NCBI GenBank assembly: GCA_002714565.1
Contig: PAXU01000118.1
Span: 1 to 18,021 of the forward strand
Direction: 5' to 3'
DNA: 18,021 nt
Origin: Rhodopirellula sp.
GTDB taxonomy: Bacteria > Planctomycetota > Planctomycetia > Pirellulales > Pirellulaceae
The notes under the pieces are model-generated. The model saw only the letters and a program-made list of their open reading frames with translations, made no database searches and was not told where the DNA came from. Made by a program: the position numbers and the translations under genes. Shown here one piece after another: positions 1 to 7,405 of this stretch. Each line of letters starts with the position of its first letter. The stretch's first letter is position 1.

Positions 1-225
1 GAAGCGGCTCGTTGTTTTACGCGGCACACACTACATGCGAAGTTTGAATGGAGTCATCTTGGTGACCGGCTGATTCAATGCAGACAGGCTCCGTACCATC
101 GCCAGGTTATCAGCAGCATGATTTCGATGATGGACCGAGATCTAATGCCGATTCCTGAGATATGGTCGCGATTCTACGCGCCACACAAATCAGCGTCAGC
201 GGCTGAACTGGTAGTATGGAACTAG
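1..225 (+). CDS. C-terminal end of an unidentified protein (5' truncated by window edge)
   Basis: The first frame is open from the window edge to a TAG at 223-225, giving 74 codons with no start inside the window. The visible end has an amphipathic, arginine- and histidine-rich stretch (FEWSHLGDRLI, about residues 16-26) and finishes AELVVWN. That stretch faintly resembles the C-terminal helix of GT4-type glycosyltransferases, where an aromatic-Trp pair is followed by a D-R-L motif. I do not recognise the family with confidence. The gene lies 27 bases upstream of a family 2 glycosyltransferase on the same strand, so a glycan or lipid-glycosylation operon is plausible. That it is coding is inferred from the open frame and the tight spacing. 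Confidence 0.5.
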   Translation, partial: EAARCFTRHTLHAKFEWSHLGDRLIQCRQAPYHRQVISSMISMMDRDLMPIPEIWSRFYAPHKSASAAELVVWN

Positions 226-243
226 TGTTACCAGAAGTAACAC
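225..243 (+). other. Short perfect inverted repeat between two genes
   Basis: GTGTTAC (225-231) and GTAACAC (237-243) are perfect inverted repeats of 7 bases around the loop CAGAA. The hairpin begins on the last base of the upstream stop codon and ends just before an AAGGG (245-249) that precedes the glycosyltransferase ATG at 253. No T-run follows, so it is not a classical terminator. It could limit ribosome access to the second gene or act as a small operator. Confidence 0.4.
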
Positions 244-252
244 CAAGGGTGA

Positions 253-1434
253 ATGCCTTCGAATTTCTGCCTCCCGATTCAACGTCATATGTTCACGCTC
301 GCGATTACACATCTTGTTCTTGTCACACTGTTGATGAGCTGGATTTATTTTGGTTTTGCCAGTGTGCCAAAGCTGATTGATGAGGAGCCGTTAACTGACG
401 GCGAATTACCGTCTTTGACCATCGTGTTTGGCGCAAGAAATGAAGAAGCAGAACTCGAGCGGGCACTCCGCAGTTTGATTGCAATAGACTATCCGGATCT
501 GGAGATTATTGCTGTTAATGACCGATCAACAGATACCACGGGCGAAATCATGGATCGGGTTGGATGTGAATCTGATCGATTACAAATCATCCATAATGAC
601 TCGTTACCAGACGGCTGGTTGGGGAAAAACTACGTTTTACAATTGGCCTCTCAGCAGGCATCAGGCGAGTACATCCTGATGACGGACGCGGATGTATCTA
701 TGAAGGCAGATGCTCTCCGCAGGGCGATGGCTTTTGCAAAACGGGAAGAGTGGGATCATGTGGCGGGATTACCGCACATTGATATGCCGACCGCGTTACT
801 TCAGTGCATGGGAATCATGTTCTTCCAATTCTTTTCCATACTCTTTAAGCCCTGGAAGGCGCGTGATCCACGCAGTAAAGCACACGTTGGTATCGGCGCA
901 TTTAACCTGGTTAAGACGGCTGTCTACCGTGACATAGGAATGCATGAGCCTATCAAGATGCGACCGGATGATGATGTTCGATTTGGGTGGCTAATAAAGA
1001 AGCACGGATACCGGCAGTGTCTGGTGAATGCTGCAGATTGCGTGAGTGTTCCCTGGTACACCAAATTGCGCGATATGATTGTCGGACTGGAGAAGAATTC
1101 GCTGGCTGGCCTCAATTATCATGTTTGGCTTGTGCCACTGGGAATGACGATGCTTGCTGCGTTCTTCTTATGGCCGCTCGTTGCGCCGTTTGTGTTGGCA
1201 TCGCCGGCGTGCTGGATTTATGCTTCTGTTAATGTGGTGATTCTCATAGCAATGATGGTTGCAGCAAGTGATAATGCAGTGAATCCGTTCTACACGGTGC
1301 TTTATCCATTGACGATAGTGCTGTTGATCTGGGCGACCACGCGTGCAACCGTGTTGACCTTGTGGCAACGCGGCATCTACTGGCGAGGCACGTTTTATTC
1401 ACTCAAGGAACTTCGAGCTAACACGCTGGACTAG
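253..1434 (+). CDS. Membrane-bound glycosyltransferase, family 2
   Basis: This 393-residue inverting GT-A glycosyltransferase transfers a sugar from a nucleotide-sugar donor, probably to a lipid or membrane acceptor at the inner face of the cytoplasmic membrane. An N-terminal membrane segment (about 14-36) precedes the catalytic domain. The domain starts at LTIVFGARNEE (55-65) and carries NDRS (89-92), the metal-binding DAD (145-147), and an acidic PDDD (239-242) in the position of the usual catalytic base. Two or three membrane segments follow (about 293-317, 321-338, 346-371), and the protein ends with a WRGT-Y-L-ELR motif typical of CrtQ/HpnB-like enzymes. AAGGG lies only 3 bases before the ATG; an alternative start is Met13 (289). 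It ends 2 bases before the ceramidase-like gene, so the two are probably cotranscribed. Donor and acceptor cannot be read from sequence. Family call firm, substrate unknown. Confidence 0.88.
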   Translation: MPSNFCLPIQRHMFTLAITHLVLVTLLMSWIYFGFASVPKLIDEEPLTDGELPSLTIVFGARNEEAELERALRSLIAIDYPDLEIIAVNDRSTDTTGEIMDRVGCESDRLQIIHNDSLPDGWLGKNYVLQLASQQASGEYILMTDADVSMKADALRRAMAFAKREEWDHVAGLPHIDMPTALLQCMGIMFFQFFSILFKPWKARDPRSKAHVGIGAFNLVKTAVYRDIGMHEPIKMRPDDDVRFGWLIKKHGYRQCLVNAADCVSVPWYTKLRDMIVGLEKNSLAGLNYHVWLVPLGMTMLAAFFLWPLVAPFVLASPACWIYASVNVVILIAMMVAASDNAVNPFYTVLYPLTIVLLIWATTRATVLTLWQRGIYWRGTFYSLKELRANTLD

Positions 1435-1436
1435 TC

Positions 1437-2810
1437 ATGAAACGAACTTACATCGTTATTTGCTTGCTTACGATTCTCATCATTTCACCTGCAGCGATGG
1501 CCCAGAATTGGAAAGCAGGTACCTCACGTGTGAACATCATACCGGAGAAACAGATCTGGATGTCCGGTTACGGGGGCAGAGACCACGTAGCTGAAGGAAA
1601 GCTCACAGACCTTTGGGCAAAGTCGTTGGTGATTACTGATGCCAATGGTAACACCGGAGTACTGATCACACTGGATTTGGTTGGCATCCATGCGGATACA
1701 ACGGCAGCTATTTGTGAAGCATTGAAGGAACAGCATGGTCTTGAAAGAAGTCAAATTGCAATCAATTGTTCCCATACACACACTGGTCCGGCGGTTGGCA
1801 TGAATCTGGGGCCGCTTCATTACCTACAGATACCTAAAGCGGAGCAGGAGCAACTCGACCTCTACGAGAAGGCGTTGATTAAAAAGGTCGTTTCCGGTGT
1901 GTCGCAGGCGATCGAGGATGTGGAGCCGGCATCCCTTAACTGGGGATCGGGTTTGTGTGCCGTTGCAGTGAACCGCCGAAACAACTCAGAATCTCAGGTG
2001 CCGGAAGTTCGTATCGCCGGCAAACTGAACGGACCGTACGATCATGATGTACCGGTATTGGCTGTTCGGCGTGCCGATAAGAGTCTCAAGACAATCGTGT
2101 TTGGCTATGCCTGCCACGCCACCGTACTCAGTTTCTATCAATGGTCGGGAGACTATCCGGGTTTTGCCCAGATTTCAGTCGAAGAACAATTCCCCGGAGT
2201 TAACGCGATGTTTTGGGCGGGCTGTGGAGCAGATCAGAATCCACTGCCACGACGCACAGTGGAATTGGCTAAGAGCTATGGTCACCGCCTGGGGACAGCC
2301 GTAGGCGAAGTTATCAACGGCACAATGCATGCTGTCGAGAGTACGCTACGGACGGAATATACCGAAGTTGATCTGCCACTTCAGCAACTGCCGACAGTGG
2401 ACGAACTTAAAGGCAGGCTCGATTCGGATCAGAAGTACGAGAAGGCGAGAGCAAAGTATATTCTAGATCGACTTGGTAATAAGAAGGAATTGGATACGAC
2501 CTATCCGTACCCGATAGGCTCCTGGCGAATTGGCAAGGATGTCCGATTTGTATTTCTGGGCGGTGAAGTTGTAGTGGATTACGCGATATCTATCAAAAGT
2601 TTGGCAGCAGGCACGCCAGAGGATCGCGCGCAGATGGTTTGGGTTGCAGGCTATAGCAATGATGTGATGGCCTATATCCCATCTCGTCGCGTGCTGCGAG
2701 AGGGTGGTTATGAAGGCGGTGGGTCAAATGCCTACTATGGCATGCCTGGTTTGTGGGCGCCGGAACTCGAGGCGATGATCATGCATGAGGTTGAAGAGCA
2801 GTGGAAATAA
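1437..2810 (+). CDS. Secreted neutral/alkaline ceramidase-like hydrolase
   Basis: This is a 457-residue member of the neutral/alkaline non-lysosomal ceramidase family (Pfam PF04734 type), whose characterised members cleave the amide bond of ceramide in a zinc-dependent reaction. A Sec signal peptide covers residues 1-22 (cleavage after AMAQ or nearby). The mature part opens with the family hallmark W-AGTSRVNI-P and SGYGGR. Likely zinc ligands are in SHTHTGP (112-118), ACHAT (His227), GGE (Glu377) and the tyrosine region around VMAYIPSRR (410-418). GGYEGG and the WAPELE end are also family-typical. The separate C-terminal domain of true ceramidases appears to be missing, and many bacterial homologues of this length have no proven ceramide activity, so the substrate is open. 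The gene starts 2 bases after the glycosyltransferase stop and has no clear ribosome binding site, which suggests translational coupling. Confidence 0.88.
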   Translation: MKRTYIVICLLTILIISPAAMAQNWKAGTSRVNIIPEKQIWMSGYGGRDHVAEGKLTDLWAKSLVITDANGNTGVLITLDLVGIHADTTAAICEALKEQHGLERSQIAINCSHTHTGPAVGMNLGPLHYLQIPKAEQEQLDLYEKALIKKVVSGVSQAIEDVEPASLNWGSGLCAVAVNRRNNSESQVPEVRIAGKLNGPYDHDVPVLAVRRADKSLKTIVFGYACHATVLSFYQWSGDYPGFAQISVEEQFPGVNAMFWAGCGADQNPLPRRTVELAKSYGHRLGTAVGEVINGTMHAVESTLRTEYTEVDLPLQQLPTVDELKGRLDSDQKYEKARAKYILDRLGNKKELDTTYPYPIGSWRIGKDVRFVFLGGEVVVDYAISIKSLAAGTPEDRAQMVWVAGYSNDVMAYIPSRRVLREGGYEGGGSNAYYGMPGLWAPELEAMIMHEVEEQWK

Positions 2811-2812
2811 GC

Positions 2813-2832
2813 TGACAGGTGTAGGCCTGTCA
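2813..2832 (+). other. Inverted repeat just after the ceramidase-like gene
   Basis: TGACAGG (2813-2819) and CCTGTCA (2826-2832) form a perfect 7-base stem around a 6-base loop, beginning 2 bases after the TAA. There is no T-tract downstream, so it is at best a weak or factor-assisted terminator, or a 3'-end stabilising hairpin. The rest of the gap up to 3012 holds no convincing gene. Confidence 0.4.
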
Positions 2833-2997
2833 ACGGTACGCTGGCCGTCCATCGTAAGTATCCAAGTAACCACCGCAAGTAGTTTCCAACCGCACCATAT
2901 ATCGAGGAGCCGTGAGGCGACGAAGATATTGGACACGGGCATTTCCCTGTCTGGGAATCGCTCTAAAAATGTATGAACTGATTGAAAAACGGCTACG

Positions 2998-3003
2998 TAT
3001 AAT
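2998..3003 (+). promoter_or_regulatory. Candidate -10 box (TATAAT) of the sigma-factor gene
   Basis: A perfect TATAAT lies only 9 bases before the ATG at 3013. Initiation about 7 bases downstream of it would start the mRNA at or within a few bases of the start codon, giving a leaderless or nearly leaderless transcript. There is no good -35 hexamer at 16-18 bases (GAACTG is the nearest), and no Shine-Dalgarno sequence precedes the ATG. The match may be chance in an AT-rich stretch. Confidence 0.3.
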
Positions 3004-3012
3004 AAGTAGATC

Positions 3013-3645
3013 ATGCATGAAATACCTGCGACTAACTCATTTGCTGAGGAGTTGACGGACGAGCAACTTCTCCACAATTACCGGGATTCCGGTGACCGTG
3101 AGCTGTTTGCGCGCCTGGTTCGGCGATATGAACGCGAACTGTATGCTTACCTTCGCCGATATCTCGGTAATGCAGAAATGGCAGAAGATGTGTTTCAGTC
3201 AACTTTTTTGCAAGTGCATCTGAAATGTGACAAGTTTGACACATCGCGACGATTTAAGCCCTGGCTGTACACCGTTGCAACAAATCAGGCAATCGATGCA
3301 CAACGCAGGAATAAGCGTCACCGAATGGTGAGTCTTAACCGCACGAATCAAAATGATGATTCGGTGGATGTAGGGGCATTGATCGATCTGATGGTCAGTA
3401 AGGACACTGGTCCACTGGATCACGTTAGCCAACTGGAACGTGGACAGTGGGTTCAAAACGCCATCAGCCAACTTTCAGACCAGATGCGCAGCGTTGTGAA
3501 TCTGGTTTATTACGAAGGCATGAAGTACCGAGAAGCGGCAGATATCCTGGATATCCCTGTCGGTACGGTAAAGAGCCGCCTTCACGCTGCGATTCTGAAG
3601 CTCAATGAAGCATGGATCGCTTCACACGATGAAACAGAATTCTAG
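3013..3645 (+). CDS. ECF-type RNA polymerase sigma factor
   Basis: This 210-residue sigma-70 family factor of the extracytoplasmic function class directs RNA polymerase to a stress or signal regulon. Region 2 runs from about residue 30 to 100. It contains the core-binding segment LFARLVRRYERELYAYLRR, the AEDVFQSTFLQVH stretch, and the -10 recognition segment WLYTVATNQAIDAQRR. A variable acidic linker (about 110-140) leads to region 4 (about 150-202). There QLSDQMRSVVNLVYYEG and the helix-turn-helix YREAADILDIPVGTVKSRLH would bind the -35 element. Regions 1 and 3 are absent, as usual for the class. The neighbouring gene 40 bases downstream encodes a membrane protein with an anti-sigma-like N-terminus, so the pair probably forms a regulatory unit. 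Which signal or regulon is involved cannot be told. Confidence 0.95.
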   Translation: MHEIPATNSFAEELTDEQLLHNYRDSGDRELFARLVRRYERELYAYLRRYLGNAEMAEDVFQSTFLQVHLKCDKFDTSRRFKPWLYTVATNQAIDAQRRNKRHRMVSLNRTNQNDDSVDVGALIDLMVSKDTGPLDHVSQLERGQWVQNAISQLSDQMRSVVNLVYYEGMKYREAADILDIPVGTVKSRLHAAILKLNEAWIASHDETEF

Positions 3646-3685
3646 TGAGTCCCGATAAAGCACGACAAATAACAGAGTAAATACA

Positions 3686-4642
3686 ATGACATTGGACCTG
3701 ATTGGATTTCTGCTTGGCGCATTAGACGAGGATGAGCACCAGGCAGTACAGCAACAGATCGATGCGGATCCATCACTAAAAGAAAAACTGGATCGGCTTG
3801 AGCAACAGCTTCGAACGCTGGAATCCTATCGACATTGTGAACCGCCGGCTCAACTTTCAGTTGATACGCTTAGCTATGTGTTTGACTATGTAGACAATCA
3901 GGCACCTCGCCCGGCAAGTGTCGTGTCACAACCGGTTCGGCGCAAAAAGAACTGGTCTCGGTGGGACTTGATTGTTACGTCAACATTGCTTGTCGGTGTT
4001 GCCTTATTGATCGTTCCCGGTGTTGCGAATAGTCGTTATCAGGCTGAATTAAGAGAATGTCAATTCAATCTGCAGGAGATTGGCCAAGGGCTTCTAGGCT
4101 ACTCCATGGTTCATAACGGTTACTATCCCGCGGTACCGGATAACGCAAATCTTGGCGTAGCAGGTTACTTCCCACCTGTGTTATTAGAATTAGGATTTCT
4201 TGACCGCCCGGGACTAGTATTCTGCCCATCCGAAGTTGTGCCTGAGGAATGGCGCAGCGGTGGTGTGCCAAACAGTAAAGAGGTCATGGAGGCTACCGGC
4301 GAAGAACTAAAACAATTGCAGATGCGCATGGGAGGCAGTTACGGATTTAACGTTGGTTACGTCATTGATGGAAAATACCATCGAATTCGAAACCTTGGCC
4401 GTCCGTTCTTTGCGATTGCTGCGGATCAGCCACATCCTGTTGGCCCGGATCTAAGCAGTAACAATCACGGCGGTCGGGGTCAAAACGTACTCTTTGAAGA
4501 TGGTCACGTGCAGTTTATTGTGAGCCCTTCAATCCGAGAGCATATCTTTCAAAGCAATCGTGGTCGAGTTGAACCTGGTCAGAGTCTTAATGACTCGGTG
4601 ATTCTGCGCAGCGAAGTCCGCGTGTATCCGGTAAGCGAGTAA
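3686..4642 (+). CDS. Membrane protein: anti-sigma-like N-terminus joined to pseudopilin/H-x-DG-like exported domain
   Basis: This 318-residue single-pass protein probably holds or senses for the sigma factor encoded just upstream. Residues 1-70 (LDLIGFLLGALDEDEHQAV, then a charged helix rich in Gln, Leu and Glu) resemble the cytoplasmic N-terminus of anti-sigma factors, but no HxxxCxxC zinc motif is present. A basic patch (RRKKNWSR, 85-92) precedes one membrane helix (about 94-113). The exported part starts with a pseudopilin-like helix (LRECQFNLQEIGQGLLGYSMVHNGYYP, about 122-148), has CPSE at 180-183, and near the end carries HGGRGQNVLFEDGHVQFI. In that motif His261 is followed 10 residues later by Asp272-Gly273, close to the H-x9-DG motif of planctomycete pseudopilin-like proteins. 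The anti-sigma role is inferred from architecture and position; the resemblance to H-x-DG proteins is visible. No ribosome binding site is obvious. Confidence 0.7.
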   Translation: MTLDLIGFLLGALDEDEHQAVQQQIDADPSLKEKLDRLEQQLRTLESYRHCEPPAQLSVDTLSYVFDYVDNQAPRPASVVSQPVRRKKNWSRWDLIVTSTLLVGVALLIVPGVANSRYQAELRECQFNLQEIGQGLLGYSMVHNGYYPAVPDNANLGVAGYFPPVLLELGFLDRPGLVFCPSEVVPEEWRSGGVPNSKEVMEATGEELKQLQMRMGGSYGFNVGYVIDGKYHRIRNLGRPFFAIAADQPHPVGPDLSSNNHGGRGQNVLFEDGHVQFIVSPSIREHIFQSNRGRVEPGQSLNDSVILRSEVRVYPVSE

Positions 4643-4668
4643 CAGTTGCGGCTATTCTCTTTCGCTAG

Positions 4669-5754
4669 CTATACAATTAGCGTCTTGCTGTCTTCACCGA
4701 GGTCCTGCACGTATCTCGGTACTGCATACCCTGGTAATCGTGTCCGTAGCTCAGTCATGATTTGCTTGCCTTCGGCAATGGGTACCTCGAAATGGGCAGC
4801 GCCGCGAACGCGATCCAACTGGTTTAGGTAGTACGGCAACACTCCGCGATTTATGAGCGACTCACATAACTCAACCTGTGCATTAGCGGTATCGTTGATA
4901 CCTCTAAGTAAGACTGCCTGATTTAGTACGGGTGCCCCCGTGGCCTTGATGCAACTTATGGCAGCTTCAACATCGGCATCCCATTCGCGTACATGATTCA
5001 TGTGAATCACAATCACTGACGAAAGCCTGCTGCCCTTGATGAGTTTGCAGAATTCGGCAGTGACTCTCGATGGAATCATAATTGGCAACCGAGTGTGAAT
5101 GCGTAGCCTGTCCACATGAGGAATTGCTTCAATCAACTCTATGAGTACAGCAAGGCGTGAGTCACTAAGTGTGAGAGGATCTCCACCGCTTAAGATCACC
5201 TCTGAAAGAGAGTTATCATCACGGATTGCTTCCATGGCCGATTTCCACGTATCCATGCTCCGTGGTTCCTCGCCGTACGGATATTCGCGACGGAAACAGT
5301 AGCGGCAATGCACAGCACATGTTCCGGTGGTAATCAGCAGCGCACGGCCCCGATACTTGTGAATTACGCCCGGTGCGATGCGGTGCTTAAGATCCGAAAC
5401 CGGATCTGTTTGATAGCTATCCGGTGATGAGGATTCTGCTTCCACGGGTAAGACTTGTAGTAACAGCGGGTCAGTCAAGTTGCCCGCTTCGATTCTGTCT
5501 GCAAATGGCAACGGTACGAATAATGGAAAAAGCTCGGTAGTGTTACCACTGGGGCCAAACGTCCCTGCATCTAATCCGAGATACGACTCCAGCTGTTCAG
5601 CAGAGCGAATCGCACGGCGCATGTGTTGCTGCCATGGTAACTCCGCATTTTGCGTGTTGGAGGATTCGGTGTGGTGCATCGAGCGGTGGTCTATACAGTT
5701 GCTGGGTGAATAGGAAGAATCACGGGTTTCTAGGATTATGCCTTGTTGGTACAT
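4669..5754 (-). CDS. epmB: EF-P-specific lysine 2,3-aminomutase (radical SAM, KamA family)
   Basis: The enzyme converts (S)-alpha-lysine to (R)-beta-lysine with S-adenosylmethionine, a [4Fe-4S] cluster and PLP, supplying the modifier of elongation factor P. The cluster motif CAVHCRYC has its cysteines at residues 146, 150 and 153, followed by FRREYPY. SGGDPL, RIHTRLPIMIP, LNQAVLLRGIND and YYLNQLDRVRGAAHFEV all match the E. coli EpmB pattern as I recall it. Lys357 in the C-terminal GEDSKT corresponds to the probable PLP lysine. The first ATG gives 361 residues. Starting at Met26 (base 5679) gives 336, and places the first conserved Trp about 15 residues in, as in E. coli (about 342 residues); neither start has a clear ribosome binding site. 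The gene is divergent from efp, as in E. coli, and convergent with the membrane-protein gene 26 bases away. Confidence 0.95.
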   Translation of the reverse strand: MYQQGIILETRDSSYSPSNCIDHRSMHHTESSNTQNAELPWQQHMRRAIRSAEQLESYLGLDAGTFGPSGNTTELFPLFVPLPFADRIEAGNLTDPLLLQVLPVEAESSSPDSYQTDPVSDLKHRIAPGVIHKYRGRALLITTGTCAVHCRYCFRREYPYGEEPRSMDTWKSAMEAIRDDNSLSEVILSGGDPLTLSDSRLAVLIELIEAIPHVDRLRIHTRLPIMIPSRVTAEFCKLIKGSRLSSVIVIHMNHVREWDADVEAAISCIKATGAPVLNQAVLLRGINDTANAQVELCESLINRGVLPYYLNQLDRVRGAAHFEVPIAEGKQIMTELRTRLPGYAVPRYVQDLGEDSKTLIV

Positions 5755-5872
5755 TTTGAGAAGATGAGCAACGCAGCAGAAAAGGCTGTATTTAGCGCAA
5801 GCGTTTAACCGATTGTTCAGTGTATTCGCATTCTTCTACACCTTTTATACCCATTAATTAGCAGGCAAAACC
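5755..5872. promoter_or_regulatory. Divergent epmB/efp intergenic region
   Basis: These 118 bases separate two divergently transcribed genes, so they should hold a promoter for each strand. I see AT-rich candidates for -10 boxes toward efp (TATACC near 5846, TAATTA near 5856) and TAAATA on the opposite strand, but no clear matching -35 hexamers. CAGG at 5862-5865, 7 bases before the GTG of efp, is a plausible ribosome binding site. If epmB starts at Met26, the region extends to 5680. Confidence 0.45.
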
Positions 5873-6445
5873 GTGGCAGTTTACAAGACGAACGAGTTCC
5901 GCAAAGGACTTAAAGTACAGATTGATGGTGACCCGTACCTGATGATCGAAATGAACTTCGTAAAACCAGGTAAAGGAAATGCCTTCTACAAATGTAAACT
6001 GCGTAATCTCGTACGCGGTACGGTGCTTGACCGCACTTACAAAGGTGGTGACTCGCTTGAAGCCGCTGATGTAGAAGAAGTTGGCGTACAGTATTTATAC
6101 CGCCAGGGCGACACGTTTGTGTTTATGGAAAACAAGACATACGAGCAGTATGAATTAAGCAGCGAACAAGTGGACGACAACTGGAAGTATCTGAAGGATG
6201 GTACAACCTGTTCCATGGTGTTGTACAACGGCAACCCGATTACATTGACGCCACCGAATCATGTTGAGCTGCTCGTGGAATATTGCGAACCAGGTGCTAA
6301 AGGTGACACGGCGACCAACGTTACAAAACCAGTAAAAGTTGAAACCGGTGCTGAGTTTATTTGTCCGGCGTTTATCGAGATGGGTAACGTCATCCGAATT
6401 GACACTCGAAGTGGCGATTATATTGAACGCGTCAGCGTTAAATAG
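5873..6445 (+). CDS. efp: Elongation factor P
   Basis: EF-P binds the ribosome between the P and E sites and rescues stalling at consecutive prolines. The protein has 190 residues, the normal size for the family, with a KOW-like N-terminal domain, two OB-fold domains, and the C-terminal signature [13 protein letters not shown]. The loop that reaches the peptidyl-transferase centre reads [10 protein letters not shown]; Lys34 sits exactly where E. coli EF-P is beta-lysylated, and not the arginine used by rhamnosylated EF-Ps. The start is GTG, supported by CAGG 7 bases upstream and by the length match of the N-terminus to the family. It is followed after 2 bases by epmA, the ligase that modifies it, and is divergent from epmB. 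Confidence 0.98.
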   Translation: MAVYKTNEFRKGLKVQIDGDPYLMIEMNFVKPGKGNAFYKCKLRNLVRGTVLDRTYKGGDSLEAADVEEVGVQYLYRQGDTFVFMENKTYEQYELSSEQVDDNWKYLKDGTTCSMVLYNGNPITLTPPNHVELLVEYCEPGAKGDTATNVTKPVKVETGAEFICPAFIEMGNVIRIDTRSGDYIERVSVK

Positions 6446-6447
6446 CT

Positions 6448-7386
6448 ATGTCGTTTCGACCAACCGCATCTGTCAAAAACCTCGAGCTGCGAAGTGAGAA
6501 ACTCGCTCAATTACGCTCGCACTTTGCAGAGGCTGGTTTCGTAGAGGTTGAAACGCCACTGCTTTCTCATGACACGGTGGTGGATCGTCATTTACACCCT
6601 GTGCTGGTAAGCATTGATGGCGAAGATTTATGGCTGCAAACGTCTCCCGAATTTGCAATGAAGCGTCTTGTCGCTTCCGGCATGGACGCCATCTATCAAA
6701 TCACGCGTGCGGTACGGTCGGGCGAAAACGGCAAGCTGCATAATACTGAATTCACGATTCTTGAGTGGTACAAGGTTGGTCAGTCCTATGAGGCCGCCAG
6801 AGAGTTTCTATCATCACTTGCAGAAGCCATCCTCGGAATCTCACGACCAGAGCAAGTCACGTATCAGGATCTCTTCAAGCAGTCTATTGATCTGGATCCG
6901 ATTAACGACTCGGAATCACTATTCACTCGGTGTGCTAGTGAGCTTGGATTACATGTTCCAGATGCGTGGGAAACACTTGATCGGGACAGCAAGCTGGATT
7001 TCTTGTTAGCGGATGCGATTCAGCCGAAACTGCAGTCCCGCGCAATAGTTGTGTATGACTATCCAGCCTCTCAGGCTGCGCTGGCAGCCTCAAACGGAGA
7101 AACAGCCGAACGCTTTGAGCTGTTTATCAATGGATTGGAATTAGCGAACGGCTATCACGAACTACTCGATGCTCAGGAATTACGTGATAGAAATCGTGAC
7201 ACCAACAAACAGCGACTGGCAGATGGAAATGATCGGCTACCAGAGGAAAGTCGATTGTTAGATGCCATGGACTCCGGCCTTCCGGATTGCAGTGGAGTGG
7301 CACTAGGTATTGACCGCCTGATGATGATTGCTGCCGGCACGGAATCAATCCATGATGTCATTGCATTTCCAATGGATCGGGCTTAG
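6448..7386 (+). CDS. epmA: EF-P--(R)-beta-lysine ligase (LysRS paralogue, GenX/PoxA)
   Basis: This 312-residue paralogue of the class II lysyl-tRNA synthetase catalytic domain, without the tRNA anticodon-binding domain, activates (R)-beta-lysine with ATP and joins it to Lys34 of EF-P. Motifs seen in order are [10 protein letters not shown] (motif 1, 31-40), [14 protein letters not shown] (61-74), a motif 2 region ending in [11 protein letters not shown] (98-108), [19 protein letters not shown], and the motif 3 stretch [12 protein letters not shown] (282-293). Ala285 in VALGIDR is the EpmA-type residue; LysRS has glycine there, and this position is known to govern choice of beta- over alpha-lysine. 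Size and ends match E. coli EpmA (about 325 residues). It starts 2 bases after efp with no own ribosome binding site, so it is probably translationally coupled. The stop lies 19 bases from the end of the convergent ABC operon. Confidence 0.96.
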   Translation: MSFRPTASVKNLELRSEKLAQLRSHFAEAGFVEVETPLLSHDTVVDRHLHPVLVSIDGEDLWLQTSPEFAMKRLVASGMDAIYQITRAVRSGENGKLHNTEFTILEWYKVGQSYEAAREFLSSLAEAILGISRPEQVTYQDLFKQSIDLDPINDSESLFTRCASELGLHVPDAWETLDRDSKLDFLLADAIQPKLQSRAIVVYDYPASQAALAASNGETAERFELFINGLELANGYHELLDAQELRDRNRDTNKQRLADGNDRLPEESRLLDAMDSGLPDCSGVALGIDRLMMIAAGTESIHDVIAFPMDRA

Positions 7387-7405
7387 CAGAGAGACCCCGA
7401 CGAGA

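Noticed and set aside
2724..3077. Minus-strand open frame across the gap before the sigma-factor gene
   Set aside because: It overlaps two strong plus-strand genes at both ends and shows no recognisable motif or ribosome binding site.
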